Origin: JASSUD01 sp031963005
Lineage (GTDB): Bacteria > Pseudomonadota > Gammaproteobacteria > Burkholderiales > Burkholderiaceae
Assembly (NCBI GenBank): GCA_031963005.1
Contig: JASSUL010000002.1
Location: 124,001-188,000 of the forward strand
Direction: 5' to 3'
DNA: 64,000 nt
The notes under the pieces were generated by a model. That model ran no database searches. It had not been told where the DNA came from and saw nothing but the letters and a program-made list of their open reading frames with translations. Of this stretch, positions 17,126 to 26,796 are shown one piece after another. A program made the translations under genes and the position numbers. Position 1 is the first letter of the stretch. The number at the start of each line of letters is the position of its first letter.

Positions 17126-18328
17126 ATGAATATGTATTCTATTGGCCTTTCTACCAACCAACTCATCTCTCCTTCAAGAAGTTCTGATCCTAGAAAGGCC
17201 ACATCCTCCGAGCTTGTTCTTCAGGGTAGCCAAGAAAGTTCAAATTCTTTGCTTTTAGCTCAAACAGCACCGCTAGAGGTGCTGGTCTATATCCTAGGGT
17301 ATTTAGAGCAAGAAGACAGACTTTATGCACGAGCGACTTGCAAATCTTGGAGAAGCGCAGGCTATGAACATCTTATTAACATTGTTATTGATAGCCGGCG
17401 TCAGCGTAGTCTGGAGATATTAGAGGAGAGCCAGCGTCAACATAGCCTTGAGATATTAGAAAATTGGAAAAATCAGAGACTTAGCGTCGCACTTAGTCTT
17501 ACTTCTGCTGGCATTACTAATAAGGAAATTTTGGAAAGATTGCCGGTCGACTTATGGGCTCTACGCTTATCAAGCATTTCTACTTTGTTGGCTGGTGACA
17601 TTGCGGATGCGTTGCGCAGAGTCACTAATCTGAAGGTTTTGAAAATATCTATTGATTGGGGGAAAGAAACTGTCCTTGAAAAAGCGCTAGAAAATTTTTG
17701 CGCAACGCCTGCTAAATTGACTATGCTGCAGGAATTAGAGGTCTCTGAGAGAGCTTTGACAACTAAAGCTATTCAGGCAATACCTTCATCTTTCCCCAAT
17801 TTGCAAATTTTAAAATTAAAGCTTTTAGCTAAAGAGGATGAAAAATCTGCAGGCACAGCGGAAGCCTTTAAAGCTATGCTACTTGGACTTCCTAAATTGG
17901 AAGAATTGAATTTATTGGTAAGCGAATTAACAAGGGAAATGATTAAGGAAATCCCCTTTTCTTCTCCCAAGCTGAAGATTTTAAATATATCCATTGTCGG
18001 GCCATTCCTAGCAGAAGCTTTTGTATCTGTGTTACCTCAACTTCCTGAATTGGTGCAATTAAATGTAGTTGGAAGGAGCGAACTAAATATGGTTCTTGAG
18101 ACAATACATTTGCCTTCTCCCATCCTGCAGGACTTGAAAAAACAAATGGAAGAAGAAAGAAAAGGGCCGAAGAGCAACGCACTCTTTAGGTTAAAAATTT
18201 CCTTTCTAAGGAGCAAAGAAGAGGCAGATGCGATTTTCTCTAAAATAGGAGATAGACATTATAAAATAACCGTACCAGCCGGCACTAAGGAATGGTCTTC
18301 TATTTCCTCCATGCTGACCTTGTCTTGA
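17126..18328 (+). CDS. F-box / LRR-like protein, candidate effector
   Basis: This 400-residue protein has a good F-box at residues 47-80 (APLEVLVYILGYL, then RATCKSWRSAGY). A short internal duplication (SLEILEESQRQ / SLEILENWK) follows near 95-115. Residues ~120-340 are degenerate leucine-rich repeats, for example LQILKLKLL, LEELNLLVSEL and LKILNISIVG, spaced about 25-50 residues apart. It is not closely similar to the LRR protein at 7 kb, so it is a separate lineage. A host SCF role is inferred from the F-box. A second ATG two codons on is an equal start. It is monocistronic, with proC divergent upstream and the tRNA region downstream. Confidence 0.82.
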   Translation: MNMYSIGLSTNQLISPSRSSDPRKATSSELVLQGSQESSNSLLLAQTAPLEVLVYILGYLEQEDRLYARATCKSWRSAGYEHLINIVIDSRRQRSLEILEESQRQHSLEILENWKNQRLSVALSLTSAGITNKEILERLPVDLWALRLSSISTLLAGDIADALRRVTNLKVLKISIDWGKETVLEKALENFCATPAKLTMLQELEVSERALTTKAIQAIPSSFPNLQILKLKLLAKEDEKSAGTAEAFKAMLLGLPKLEELNLLVSELTREMIKEIPFSSPKLKILNISIVGPFLAEAFVSVLPQLPELVQLNVVGRSELNMVLETIHLPSPILQDLKKQMEEERKGPKSNALFRLKISFLRSKEEADAIFSKIGDRHYKITVPAGTKEWSSISSMLTLS

Positions 18329-18444
18329 TTTGATCCTTTGACCTTTCTCCCAGCAACGCTCTCATTGATAACTGAGTACAAAGCGCTCAATGAGCCCTGT
18401 TATGGGTAAATCCCCGCTTTACAAAAAAGCAGATCATTTCAGTA

Positions 18445-18630
18445 TTAAAGAAGTCCAGTGTGCGCACTCACAGTCGTTTCTTGCCAGCTAAGCTCCGTCA
18501 CATATAAGCTGTTTTTCCGCGCAAGTGCAAAAGGCTTACCCACTCCTACCGCTTGCAGCTGCAGAACATCGCCTACATACACAACTCTTTTTTCTGATTT
18601 TAATATGCGGTCGAACTTGACATAGGCGGC
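18445..18630 (-). pseudogene. conjugative relaxase/helicase (TraI-type) fragment
   Basis: An open frame of about 61 codons, bounded by a TAG above and a TAA below, reads YVKFDRILKSEKRVVYVGD and continues LQLQAVGVGKPFALA. This matches helicase motif III (GDxxQLxAVxAGxPF) of the C-terminal RecD-like helicase in MobF/TraI relaxases. Nothing upstream or downstream continues the gene, so it is a fossil of a conjugative element. It lies just before tRNA-Gly. Other superfamily 1 helicases are possible but fit the AGxPF part less well. Confidence 0.6.
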
Positions 18631-18690
18631 CTACTTATTCATAATCGCGGCCTTTCGCATGCAGTGTATTGCGGAGCAGCATTTTACAAC

Positions 18691-18766
18691 GCGGGAATAG
18701 CTCAGTTGGTAGAGCGCAACCTTGCCAAGGTTGAGGTCGCGAGTTCGAGACTCGTTTCCCGCTCCA
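18691..18766 (+). tRNA. tRNA-Gly (GCC)
   Basis: A complete cloverleaf is visible. The acceptor GCGGGAA pairs with TTCCCGC, the D-loop has AGCTCAGTTGGTAGAGC, the anticodon arm CCTTGCCAAGG carries GCC, and the T-loop is GTTCGAG. CCA is encoded at 18764-18766. Confidence 0.97.
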
Positions 18767-18933
18767 TATTTTTGTTTCTGTATTGGTATTCTTTCATACA
18801 GAAATGCAATTGTAGGCATGCCCTACATAGACCCATTTCTTTTTGGGGGCTATAGCTTCCCTTTTTTATTATTGGAATACGCTAAAAGCTAGTAACCTAG
18901 CTACAAATAAAAACAGCGTTTCTTTTCAACTTT

Positions 18934-19007
18934 GGCGGGATGGCAGAATGGTGATGCAGCGGCCTGCAAAGCCGCCAACGTCGGTTCGATTCCGGCTCTC
19001 GCCTCCA
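18934..19007 (+). tRNA. tRNA-Cys (GCA)
   Basis: The acceptor GGCGGGA pairs with TCTCGCC (one G-U pair), the anticodon arm carries GCA within CCTGCAAAG, the T-loop is GTTCGAT, and CCA is encoded at the 3' end. It lies 167 bp after tRNA-Gly, and the pair is probably co-transcribed. Decayed integrase DNA follows, as expected for a tRNA used as an integration site. Confidence 0.96.
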
Positions 19008-19038
19008 GGAACTACAACGGTTCCAGAAAATATATAGC

Positions 19039-19102
19039 AAAATTTCCCTCTGTTTTTTGGCGAAAGTATTTTCGCCATCCAATCAAATTGCTTCAAATCT
19101 AT
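19039..19102. repeat. diverged direct repeat, left copy
   Basis: About 63 bp starting AAATTTCCCTCTG and ending CAAATCTAT match 26968-27030 in the same orientation, with most positions equal (for example AATCAAATTG against AATCAAATTGT). It contains a GGCGAAA/TTTCGCC hairpin. It lies between tRNA-Cys and the broken integrase, whose last codons it overlaps. Confidence 0.65.
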
Positions 19103-19470
19103 TGCCAACAAGCCTCCCTACACGCCCTCGAATGTAGGCGGCAGTTTGCTTTTCTGTTGTATGCCCTAAAAAGCGTCGAGTTTCATTCATACTCTCGATA
19201 CGTTCTTTGTCAGAGCTGCTTTGGGCCGTAAATCTCGAAATTGAAATTCAAACCATTCCAAACCTAATTTCTATATTTCCTGCACGCTTAATTGCGCATT
19301 TAATTCTTCTAGCTTGGCCTTCGTAGCAGCACGGGCTTTATCAAAACGGTAACGAAATTTTCCATCCAGAATTAAACGTTACCCATTTTTATCAGTAAGA
19401 ATAATTTGACCAAGAATGGAGCTAGCGCGAGCCTGCTCGATAGCAACTTTGCAATGCTAAGTCTTTAGGT
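19083..19470 (-). pseudogene. tyrosine recombinase (phage-type integrase) remnant
   Basis: On the minus strand a broken frame reads KVAIEQARA, then FRYRFDKARAATK, FEFQFRDLRPKAA and, after a frameshift, ETRRFLGHTTEKQTAAYI before a final stop at 19083. FQFRDLRxKA and LGHTT...YI are the catalytic-domain signatures of phage integrases. Internal stops and at least one frameshift show that it is dead. Only the C-terminal third remains. Its place next to tRNA-Cys fits site-specific integration of a prophage or integrative element. Confidence 0.75.
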
Positions 19471-19930
19471 CAGCCGTCTAGATAAAAAAATAAAAGCGGG
19501 ACGCTTCATTTATTCATCCTGAGTGAAATATTAGAGCAGTGGCATAACGCGGTTTGCGCGTCGATTTCTGTGTACGAGCCAGAGCCAGTCGGTTCTGCTC
19601 AGCTGTTATGTTCTTTAGATTTACCGCATGGTGAAGAGCTTGGCTTATATATGCGCAAGCTAGTCAATCTAATTCCTTTTTATGCACGTAAAAAACGTGC
19701 AAACAGCAACTATAATTGCGCCATTAAGAAAAATTCCTACTTCAAAGGCAAAGGCACCATATCGCTGTTTATTAGAGCCCAGGGGGCAATCTGTGGGCTC
19801 ATTGACCTATGCAATGTTTGGTTTGAAGAGTGATGAAATAAACCGTTGGGATTCTCAGCAAGTATTGAGAACACAATTCTGCAGCGGGTAGCAAGGCTGC
19901 AGAAGTAGCCGTCAATGAAAGGCAGGTGCA
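19471..19930. other. island DNA before hsdM, no clear gene
   Basis: Two overlapping plus-strand open frames (19570-19833 and 19682-19891) end before hsdM. Neither has a recognisable motif, and each would need the other frame to continue, so I read the stretch as decayed coding DNA of the island rather than as two genes. Confidence 0.4.
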
Positions 19931-22315
19931 ATGAAATATAGCAAACAACAAAACCATGGCCAATTGAAATGGATCGCTGACTTCATTTGGAACATCGCCG
20001 ATGATAGGCTGCGCGACGTATACGTGCGTGGCAAGTACCGCGATGTGATTCTTCCCTTCACGGTATTGAGGCGGCTTGATGCTGTGTTGGAGTCAAGCAA
20101 GCAAGCTGTGTTGGAACAGAAGATTTTCCTTAATAGGCACAAAGTCGCTGAACAGGGTGGCGCACTACAGATGGCGGCGGGGCAGGCCTTCTACAACACA
20201 TCTGATTTTACGTTGGCGAAATTAAAGGCTAGTGGCGCAAGCCAGAGACTACGTGATGATTTTATCAATTACTTAAACGGATTCTCGCCCAACGTCCAAG
20301 AAATCTTGACCAAATTCAAATTTCGCGATCAGATTCAAACATTGGTCGATGCGCATGTTTTGGGTTATCTCATCGAGGACTTCCTCGACCCTAAGGTCAA
20401 TCTCTCGCCACTACCAGTCAGAGACGTAGATGGGCGGATGAAACTGCCTGCGCTAGACAACCACGGCATGGGAACTGTGTTTGAAGAGCTAATTCGTCGC
20501 TTCAACGAAGAAAATAATGAAGAAGCTGGTGAGCACTTCACGCCGCGCGACGTGGTCAAGCTGATGGCCAAGTTGCTGTTTATGCCGGTAGCCGATCTCA
20601 TTCAATCCGGAACTTATCTACTGTACGACGGCAGCTGCGGTACTGGCGGGATGCTGACCGTAGCCGAAGAAACGCTGCAAGAACTAGCCGAAAACCATGG
20701 CAAGGAAGTCTCGATTCACTTGTTTGGACAGGAGATCAATCCGGAGACCTACGCCATCTGCAAGGCTGATCTGCTACTTAAGGGGGAGGGCGTTGAAGCT
20801 GAGAATATTTTTGGGGGGGCCGACAAATCCACATTATCGGCTGACCAATTTCCGTCGCGCGAGTTCGACTTCATGCTTTCCAATCCACCTTACGGCAAGA
20901 GTTGGAAGACTGACTTTGAGCGCATGGGCGGCAAAAAGGAGTTCAGCGACCCGCGCTTTATTGTCAGCCACGGCGGTGATCCCGAATTTAAGCTCCTCAC
21001 ACGTTCTAGCGATGGGCAGCTGATGTTCTTGGTGAATAAGCTGCAAAAGATGAAACACAGCACCCCTTTGGGCAGCCGTATTGCGCTAGTGCATAACGGA
21101 TCGGCTCTTTTCACCGGCGATGCAGGGCAGGGAGAGAGCAACATCCGCCGTTGGGTGATCGAGAACGACTGGCTTGAAGCCATCATCGCGCTGCCTCTCA
21201 ACATTTTCTACAATACGGGCATTGCTACCTATATTTGGGTACTGGCCAATCGCAAAGCAGAACATCGGCGTGGCAAGGTGCAACTGATCGATGCTACACA
21301 ATGGTTTTGCCCACTGCGACGCAACCTCGGCAAGAAAAACTGTGAGTTGGGCGATGCAGACATTGATCGTATCCTAGCGTACTACCTTGATCAGCCATCC
21401 TCCAATTCCGTAGAGACTGCGCCTGAATGCAAGTGGTTTGACAATGCTGATTTTGGTTACTGGAAGGTCATTATTGAGCGCCCGCTGCGTCTCAAGAGTC
21501 AGCTTAAGCGAAGTGTCATTGAGAATTTGCGCTTTACCAGTGGTGACGAGTTGCTGCGTGGCGAGATTTACGCGCGTTACGGTGAAAAGCTTTACGTAGA
21601 GTTCGCTAAGTTTAAGCCTGAGATCGAGGCATGGCTTAAGGGCGATGATGAGGAAGACGGCGACGATGATTCGAACCTTGAAGCTAGCCAGTCCACTAAG
21701 AAGGCGATACCTGAAAAACGCCGCAAAAAACTCCTCGATCTAACCAGTTGGTTGCGCGACAAGACCTTGCTCGAGCTAGCCAACCTGGCACGACAGGAGC
21801 TGGGTGAAGATATCTTTGATAACCACAACGAGTTTCGTGTCCGTTTTGAGGCCGCAATGAAAGCCCACGGCAAGAGGCTTGATGCATCAGAGAAGAAGAC
21901 TATCTACAAGGCTGTGAGTTGGCGTGATGAGAGCGCACCGCCGGTATATGCTCGCCGCACCAAACTCAAAACGAGTGAGCACTTCGAAGCTGGTTACGAC
22001 GGTGCCTATCTGGAAGAGATAGGCAAGGATAGATACATGGTCGAATTTGAGCCTGATGCTGATCTGCGTGATATCGAGCAAGTACCATTCAAAGAGCCTG
22101 GTGGCATTGAAGCCTTCTTTGCTCGCGAAGTATTGCCCCATGCGCCCGATGCCTGGATTGCAACGACTGCTACCAAGATCGGTTACGAGATTTCGTTTGC
22201 TCGGTATTTCTACAAGCCCACACCGCTGCGCACGTTAGAGGAAATCTGCGCTGATATTCTGGAGCTGGAACGACAGACCGAAGGGTTGCTGCAGAAAATT
22301 GTGGGGGGTGAGTAA
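19931..22315 (+). CDS. hsdM: type I restriction-modification, DNA methyltransferase subunit
   Basis: HsdM transfers methyl groups from SAM to adenine in the HsdS-defined target and forms the M2S core of the restriction complex. The 794 residues have an N-terminal HsdM helical domain (about 1-150), the SAM motif DGSCGTGG at 233-240 and the catalytic NPPYG at 318-322, so the active site is intact. An acidic linker (DDEEDGDDD) near 575 precedes a C-terminal extension that makes it longer than the common ~500-residue HsdM. An AGG precedes the ATG. Its stop overlaps the hsdS start by one base. Confidence 0.95.
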   Translation: MKYSKQQNHGQLKWIADFIWNIADDRLRDVYVRGKYRDVILPFTVLRRLDAVLESSKQAVLEQKIFLNRHKVAEQGGALQMAAGQAFYNTSDFTLAKLKASGASQRLRDDFINYLNGFSPNVQEILTKFKFRDQIQTLVDAHVLGYLIEDFLDPKVNLSPLPVRDVDGRMKLPALDNHGMGTVFEELIRRFNEENNEEAGEHFTPRDVVKLMAKLLFMPVADLIQSGTYLLYDGSCGTGGMLTVAEETLQELAENHGKEVSIHLFGQEINPETYAICKADLLLKGEGVEAENIFGGADKSTLSADQFPSREFDFMLSNPPYGKSWKTDFERMGGKKEFSDPRFIVSHGGDPEFKLLTRSSDGQLMFLVNKLQKMKHSTPLGSRIALVHNGSALFTGDAGQGESNIRRWVIENDWLEAIIALPLNIFYNTGIATYIWVLANRKAEHRRGKVQLIDATQWFCPLRRNLGKKNCELGDADIDRILAYYLDQPSSNSVETAPECKWFDNADFGYWKVIIERPLRLKSQLKRSVIENLRFTSGDELLRGEIYARYGEKLYVEFAKFKPEIEAWLKGDDEEDGDDDSNLEASQSTKKAIPEKRRKKLLDLTSWLRDKTLLELANLARQELGEDIFDNHNEFRVRFEAAMKAHGKRLDASEKKTIYKAVSWRDESAPPVYARRTKLKTSEHFEAGYDGAYLEEIGKDRYMVEFEPDADLRDIEQVPFKEPGGIEAFFAREVLPHAPDAWIATTATKIGYEISFARYFYKPTPLRTLEEICADILELERQTEGLLQKIVGGE

Positions 22316-23712
22316 TGGTTGCTACATATAGGGCTTACCGAAAGCCAAATATGCGTTGGCTTGCGTTAGTGCCCGAGCACTGGAACGAGCAGCGAGCCAA
22401 GGTTTTTTTTCGTGAGGTAGATGAGCGTTCCCGCACGGGTAGAGAGGAATTGCTGTCGGTATCACATTTGACTGGTGTTACCCCACGCAGCCAGAAAAAC
22501 GTGACGATGTTCAAGGCCGCTAGTTATATTGGTCACAAAGTTTGCAATCCAGGCGATATTGTGATCAACACCCTATGGGCCTGGATGGCTGCCTTAGGCG
22601 CTGCGCGCCATACAGGCTTGGTTAGTCCGGCCTATGGCATTTACCGCCCACACCGGTCTGACTCTTTCAATTCAGCCTATCTCGATTATTTGCTACGCAC
22701 TCGTGCCTATGTGGCTGAGTACATAGGTCGCTCAACAGGTATTCGCGCTTCGCGCCTGCGCTTGTATCCGAACCAGTTCCTCGACATCCCACTGATTCAG
22801 CCGCCACGAAATGAACAAGACCAGATCGTTGCCTATCTACAGGTGCAGGATGCTCATATCGCCCGCTTTATTAAAGCCAAGCGTGATCTCATCAATCTGC
22901 TGACCGAGCAAAAACTGTGCATCATCGATCAGGCTGTCACTCGAGGTCTTGATGCCTCAGTCAAGTTGAAACCTTCAGGTATCGATTGGCTTGGCTTTGT
23001 ACCACAGCATTGGTTAGTCAAACCACTTAAGCGATGGGTTCACCTAAACGCTAGCACCTTGGGAGAGAAAACTAGCCCCGATTTCGAGTTTCTCTACGTC
23101 GATATCGGCTCTGTGAAAACGGGGAGATTGATAAAGAAACTTGAACGACTAAGGTTTGAAACCGCACCGTCCCGTGCCCGTCGAGTTTTGCGCCAAGGGG
23201 ATACGATTATCTCCACAGTGCGCACCTATTTAAAAGCTATTTGGTACGTTGATGAGGATGTCGGTGATTTGATCGCATCAACCGGTTTCGCTGTGCTCAC
23301 TCCTGGCTCGAACGTCGAATCTGAATATCTCGGCTATGTAATTCAAAGCACTGTATTCGTTAATCATGTCACAGCCAATTCAATTGGCATTGCCTATCCA
23401 GCTATTGCAGAGACAGTGCTTGGGCGGCTACCGGTGATGCTGCCTTCCACGCTCATAGAACAGCAATCAATTGTTGCTCACATTAAGGCCGAGAGTGCTC
23501 CGTTGGATCATGCTATTGAGCAGGCGTTGCTGGAAATCAAACTGATTCGCGAATACCGCGATCGCCTGATTGCCGATGTGGTCACCGGACAGGTAGATGT
23601 ACGTGGATGGTTTTCCGGCCCCGACGATGTAGTGACCGATGAAGATTTGGCTGTATTGGGCGACGATGAAGAACTAGATACCGATGGAGAAATTGAGGAT
23701 GGCGATAATTGA
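22315..23712 (+). CDS. hsdS: type I restriction-modification, specificity subunit
   Basis: HsdS recognises the bipartite DNA target for both modification and cutting. The 465 residues contain two target-recognition domains (about 15-160 and 215-370), each followed by a conserved helical spacer: PPRNEQDQIVAYLQ and, later, STLIEQQSIVAHIKAE. Each half opens with a W-L/Y-G/A-x-VP-x-HW motif (LALVPEHW, LGFVPQHW), typical of the family. The C-terminus is unusually acidic. ATG overlaps the hsdM stop (TAATG), so translation is coupled. The target sequence cannot be read from sequence by eye. Confidence 0.95.
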   Translation: MVATYRAYRKPNMRWLALVPEHWNEQRAKVFFREVDERSRTGREELLSVSHLTGVTPRSQKNVTMFKAASYIGHKVCNPGDIVINTLWAWMAALGAARHTGLVSPAYGIYRPHRSDSFNSAYLDYLLRTRAYVAEYIGRSTGIRASRLRLYPNQFLDIPLIQPPRNEQDQIVAYLQVQDAHIARFIKAKRDLINLLTEQKLCIIDQAVTRGLDASVKLKPSGIDWLGFVPQHWLVKPLKRWVHLNASTLGEKTSPDFEFLYVDIGSVKTGRLIKKLERLRFETAPSRARRVLRQGDTIISTVRTYLKAIWYVDEDVGDLIASTGFAVLTPGSNVESEYLGYVIQSTVFVNHVTANSIGIAYPAIAETVLGRLPVMLPSTLIEQQSIVAHIKAESAPLDHAIEQALLEIKLIREYRDRLIADVVTGQVDVRGWFSGPDDVVTDEDLAVLGDDEELDTDGEIEDGDN

Positions 23713-26695
23713 CACCAGTGAGAAAGGTTTAGAGACTTTGATCGTGCGCGAACTCTGTACTACTGGTGGTTATGTGCAGGGCCAAGCCAGTGACTACAAT
23801 CGCGATGTGGCAGTGGATGTAGCGCAGTTGCTAGCCTTCTTGCAGGCGACTCAGCCTCAGGTTGTTGAGACACTAGAGTTGGCCCTCCCTGGTATCCAGC
23901 GTTCGCAATTTCTGCATCGCATCCAGGGTGAAATAACTAAGCGTGGTGTTGTCGATGTTTTGCGCAAGGGCATCAGCTATGGACCAGCATATGTCGATTT
24001 GTACAAATTGTTACCGACGCCCGGTAATGTCAATGCTGCTGAAAATTTTAGTAAGAACATCTTTAGCGTGACCCGGCAGCTGCGTTATAGCAATGATGAA
24101 TCGCAGCGCTCGCTGGATATGGTTATCTTCATCAATGGGTTGCCAGTGATGACCTTCGAGCTGAAGAACTCACTGACTAAGCAGACTATCTTTGATGCGA
24201 TCAAGCAATACCAGTTTGATCGCAACCCGGACGAACTGCTATTTCACCTGGGGCGTTGCATCGCGCATATCGCGGTAGATGATACTGAGGTACGTTTCTG
24301 CACCCATCTAACTGGTAAAACCTCGTGGTTTTTACCGTTCAACCAGGGCTATAAGGGCGGCGCGGGCAATCCGCCTAACCCATATGGCCTCAAGACCGAC
24401 TACTTGTGGAAGCAGGTGTTGATTCGCGAATCGCTCACCAACATTATCGAGAATTTTGCGCAGGTAGTGATGGAGGAAGATGAAAAAGGAAAAAAGCGGC
24501 GCAAGCAGATATTTCCGCGCTTCCATCAGTTGCGCACAGTCCGAGCTTTATTGCGTCGTGCCTCCGAGGATGGGGTGGGTAAACGCTATCTTATCCAGCA
24601 TTCAGCGGGTAGTGGCAAAAGCAATACCATCGCGTGGTTAGCCCACCAATTGGTCGGACTGAAGACTAATGCTGACGCCTCGCTAGCACAATTCGACTCT
24701 ATCATCGTCATTACAGATCGGCGCGCTCTGGATGCTCAAATTGCGCGCACCATCAAGAGCTATGACCATGTTGCGTCTATTGTCGGGCACTCGGATAGCG
24801 CTGAAGAACTACGTACCTTTTTGCAACGCGGTAAAAAAATCATCGTCACCACGGTTCAAAAATTTCCCTTCATCCTGGACGAATTGGGAGAGTTAGGAAG
24901 CAAGAAATTTGCGCTGCTGATTGATGAAGCGCATTCGAGTCAAGGTGGCAAGACAGCAGCTAAGATGCACATAGTGCTTTCAGCCGCGCCAGGAGAAGAT
25001 GAAGATGACGAAGAGTCGGTTGAAGACTTGGTCAATGAACTGATTGAGTCGCGCAAAATGCTGTCGAACGCTAGCTACTTTGCCTTCACCGCCACCCCAA
25101 AAAATAAGACATTAGAATTGTTCGGCAAGCGCTATGTGGAAGGCGAAGAAGTGAGTTTTCGCTCGCCACCAGAGCTGACCTATACTACTAAACAAGCTAT
25201 TCAGGAAGGTTTTATCCTCGATGTGCTCGCGAATTACATGTCGCTGGATAGCTTCTACCATGTCGCTAAAACAGCCAAGGATGACCCCGAATTTGACAAA
25301 GTGAAGGCGCTAAAGAAAATTCGCCATTATGTTGAATCTCACGATACAGCCATTCGCAAGAAGGCGGAAATCATGGTCGACCACTTTTTAGCGCAAGTAG
25401 CAGGCAAACAGAAAATCGGCGGCAAGGCGCGAGCAATGATAGTCTGCAGCGGCATTGCACGAGCTATCGATTACTTCCGAGAAGTCTCAGATTATCTCGT
25501 CGAAATCAAGAGCCCGTTTCGGCCAATAGTCGCTTATTCTGGTGACTTCGAAGTGGGTGGTATGAAGAAAACCGAAGCTGACCTCAACGAGTTTCCAAGC
25601 AAAGACATTCCTGCCAAACTTAGGCAGAACCCATATCGCTTTCTGATCGTTGCCAACAAATTTGTGACCGGCTTTGACGAACCACTTTTGCATACGATGT
25701 ATGTGGATAAGCCTTTGGCAGGCGTGTTGGCGGTGCAAACGCTGTCACGTTTAAATCGCGCTTACCCTGGCAAGCACGACACCTTTGTGCTCGACTTCGC
25801 TAATAATCTTGATGCTGTGAAGGTGGCATTCCAACAGTATTATCAGGCCACAGTGCAAATCGGTGAGACAGATGTCAACAAGCTACATGATTTAAAAAAT
25901 GCTCTCGACGCACAGCAAGTTTATAGCTGGCAGCAAGTGGAGGATTTTGTTGCATTTTTCGTCAAGGGTGAGGACAGAGACAAGCTCGACCCTATCCTCG
26001 ATGTCTGTGTCGCGGAATATAGAGAAAAACTGGATGAAGATGATCAAATCGAGTTCAAAGGCAAAGCCAAGGCTTTCGGGCGCAGTTACAACTTTTTTGC
26101 CGCCATATTGACCTATGGTCATCCAGCTTGGGAAAAGATAGCGATCTTCCTGAACTTTCTGATTCCAAAATTACCAGCCCCGAAGGAAGAAGATTTTTCC
26201 AGAGGTGTGCTGGAAACTATCGACATGGACAGCTACCGCGTAGAGGCAAAGGCTTGCCTGAAGATAGTGATGGATGAGACAGACGCTCTAATAGAACCCT
26301 CGCCATCAGGCAGTGACGGTCGCAGTGGAGAGACGGAAATTGATAAGCTATCAAATATCATCAAGACCTTCAACAATCTGTTTGGCAACATAGAATGGAA
26401 GGACGCTGATAAGATTAGCAAGGTCATCGCAGAGGAAATCCCAGCGCGCGTGGCACAAGACAGAGCCTACCAGAACGCTCAAGCGAACTCCGATAAGCAA
26501 AACGCGAAGCTGGAGCATGATAAGGCACTAAATCGTGTGGTATTGGATCTGCTGAAGGATCACACCGAGCTTTTCAAGCAGTACAGTGACAATCCTAACT
26601 TCAGGCGCTGGCTCGCAGATATGGTTTTCGACTCGACCTATCATCCAAGAGCATTACCGCCAAAGGCTTCTACGAAGATGGAACGTCGGCCATGA
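23699..26695 (+). CDS. hsdR: type I restriction enzyme, endonuclease/translocase subunit
   Basis: HsdR translocates DNA with ATP and cuts unmethylated DNA. The product has about 998 residues. The PD-(D/E)xK nuclease site is visible as D140 and E154-x-K156 (FELKNS). Walker A SAGSGKSNT lies near 300 and the DEAH box near 410, followed by FAFTATP (motif III) and TGFDEP with QTLSRLNR (motifs V-VI). All catalytic motifs look intact. I start at the ATG at 23699, which overlaps hsdS by 14 bases; an ATG at 23684 is an alternative. With hsdM and hsdS it forms a complete operon. Confidence 0.95.
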   Translation: MAIIDTSEKGLETLIVRELCTTGGYVQGQASDYNRDVAVDVAQLLAFLQATQPQVVETLELALPGIQRSQFLHRIQGEITKRGVVDVLRKGISYGPAYVDLYKLLPTPGNVNAAENFSKNIFSVTRQLRYSNDESQRSLDMVIFINGLPVMTFELKNSLTKQTIFDAIKQYQFDRNPDELLFHLGRCIAHIAVDDTEVRFCTHLTGKTSWFLPFNQGYKGGAGNPPNPYGLKTDYLWKQVLIRESLTNIIENFAQVVMEEDEKGKKRRKQIFPRFHQLRTVRALLRRASEDGVGKRYLIQHSAGSGKSNTIAWLAHQLVGLKTNADASLAQFDSIIVITDRRALDAQIARTIKSYDHVASIVGHSDSAEELRTFLQRGKKIIVTTVQKFPFILDELGELGSKKFALLIDEAHSSQGGKTAAKMHIVLSAAPGEDEDDEESVEDLVNELIESRKMLSNASYFAFTATPKNKTLELFGKRYVEGEEVSFRSPPELTYTTKQAIQEGFILDVLANYMSLDSFYHVAKTAKDDPEFDKVKALKKIRHYVESHDTAIRKKAEIMVDHFLAQVAGKQKIGGKARAMIVCSGIARAIDYFREVSDYLVEIKSPFRPIVAYSGDFEVGGMKKTEADLNEFPSKDIPAKLRQNPYRFLIVANKFVTGFDEPLLHTMYVDKPLAGVLAVQTLSRLNRAYPGKHDTFVLDFANNLDAVKVAFQQYYQATVQIGETDVNKLHDLKNALDAQQVYSWQQVEDFVAFFVKGEDRDKLDPILDVCVAEYREKLDEDDQIEFKGKAKAFGRSYNFFAAILTYGHPAWEKIAIFLNFLIPKLPAPKEEDFSRGVLETIDMDSYRVEAKACLKIVMDETDALIEPSPSGSDGRSGETEIDKLSNIIKTFNNLFGNIEWKDADKISKVIAEEIPARVAQDRAYQNAQANSDKQNAKLEHDKALNRVVLDLLKDHTELFKQYSDNPNFRRWLADMVFDSTYHPRALPPKASTKMERRP

Positions 26696-26796
26696 AAATA
26701 CAACCCTTATGATACTAATGGGCTACATAACTAGGGGACAGGCCAAGGCAGATATGACGCATTGTTCCGAACAAATACGGCTATCCTGCTTGAGGT

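Noticed and set aside
20365..21873. Several minus-strand open frames inside hsdM
   Set aside because: They lie opposite a gene with intact motifs, have no ribosome site or domain, and follow its codon pattern. They are shadows.
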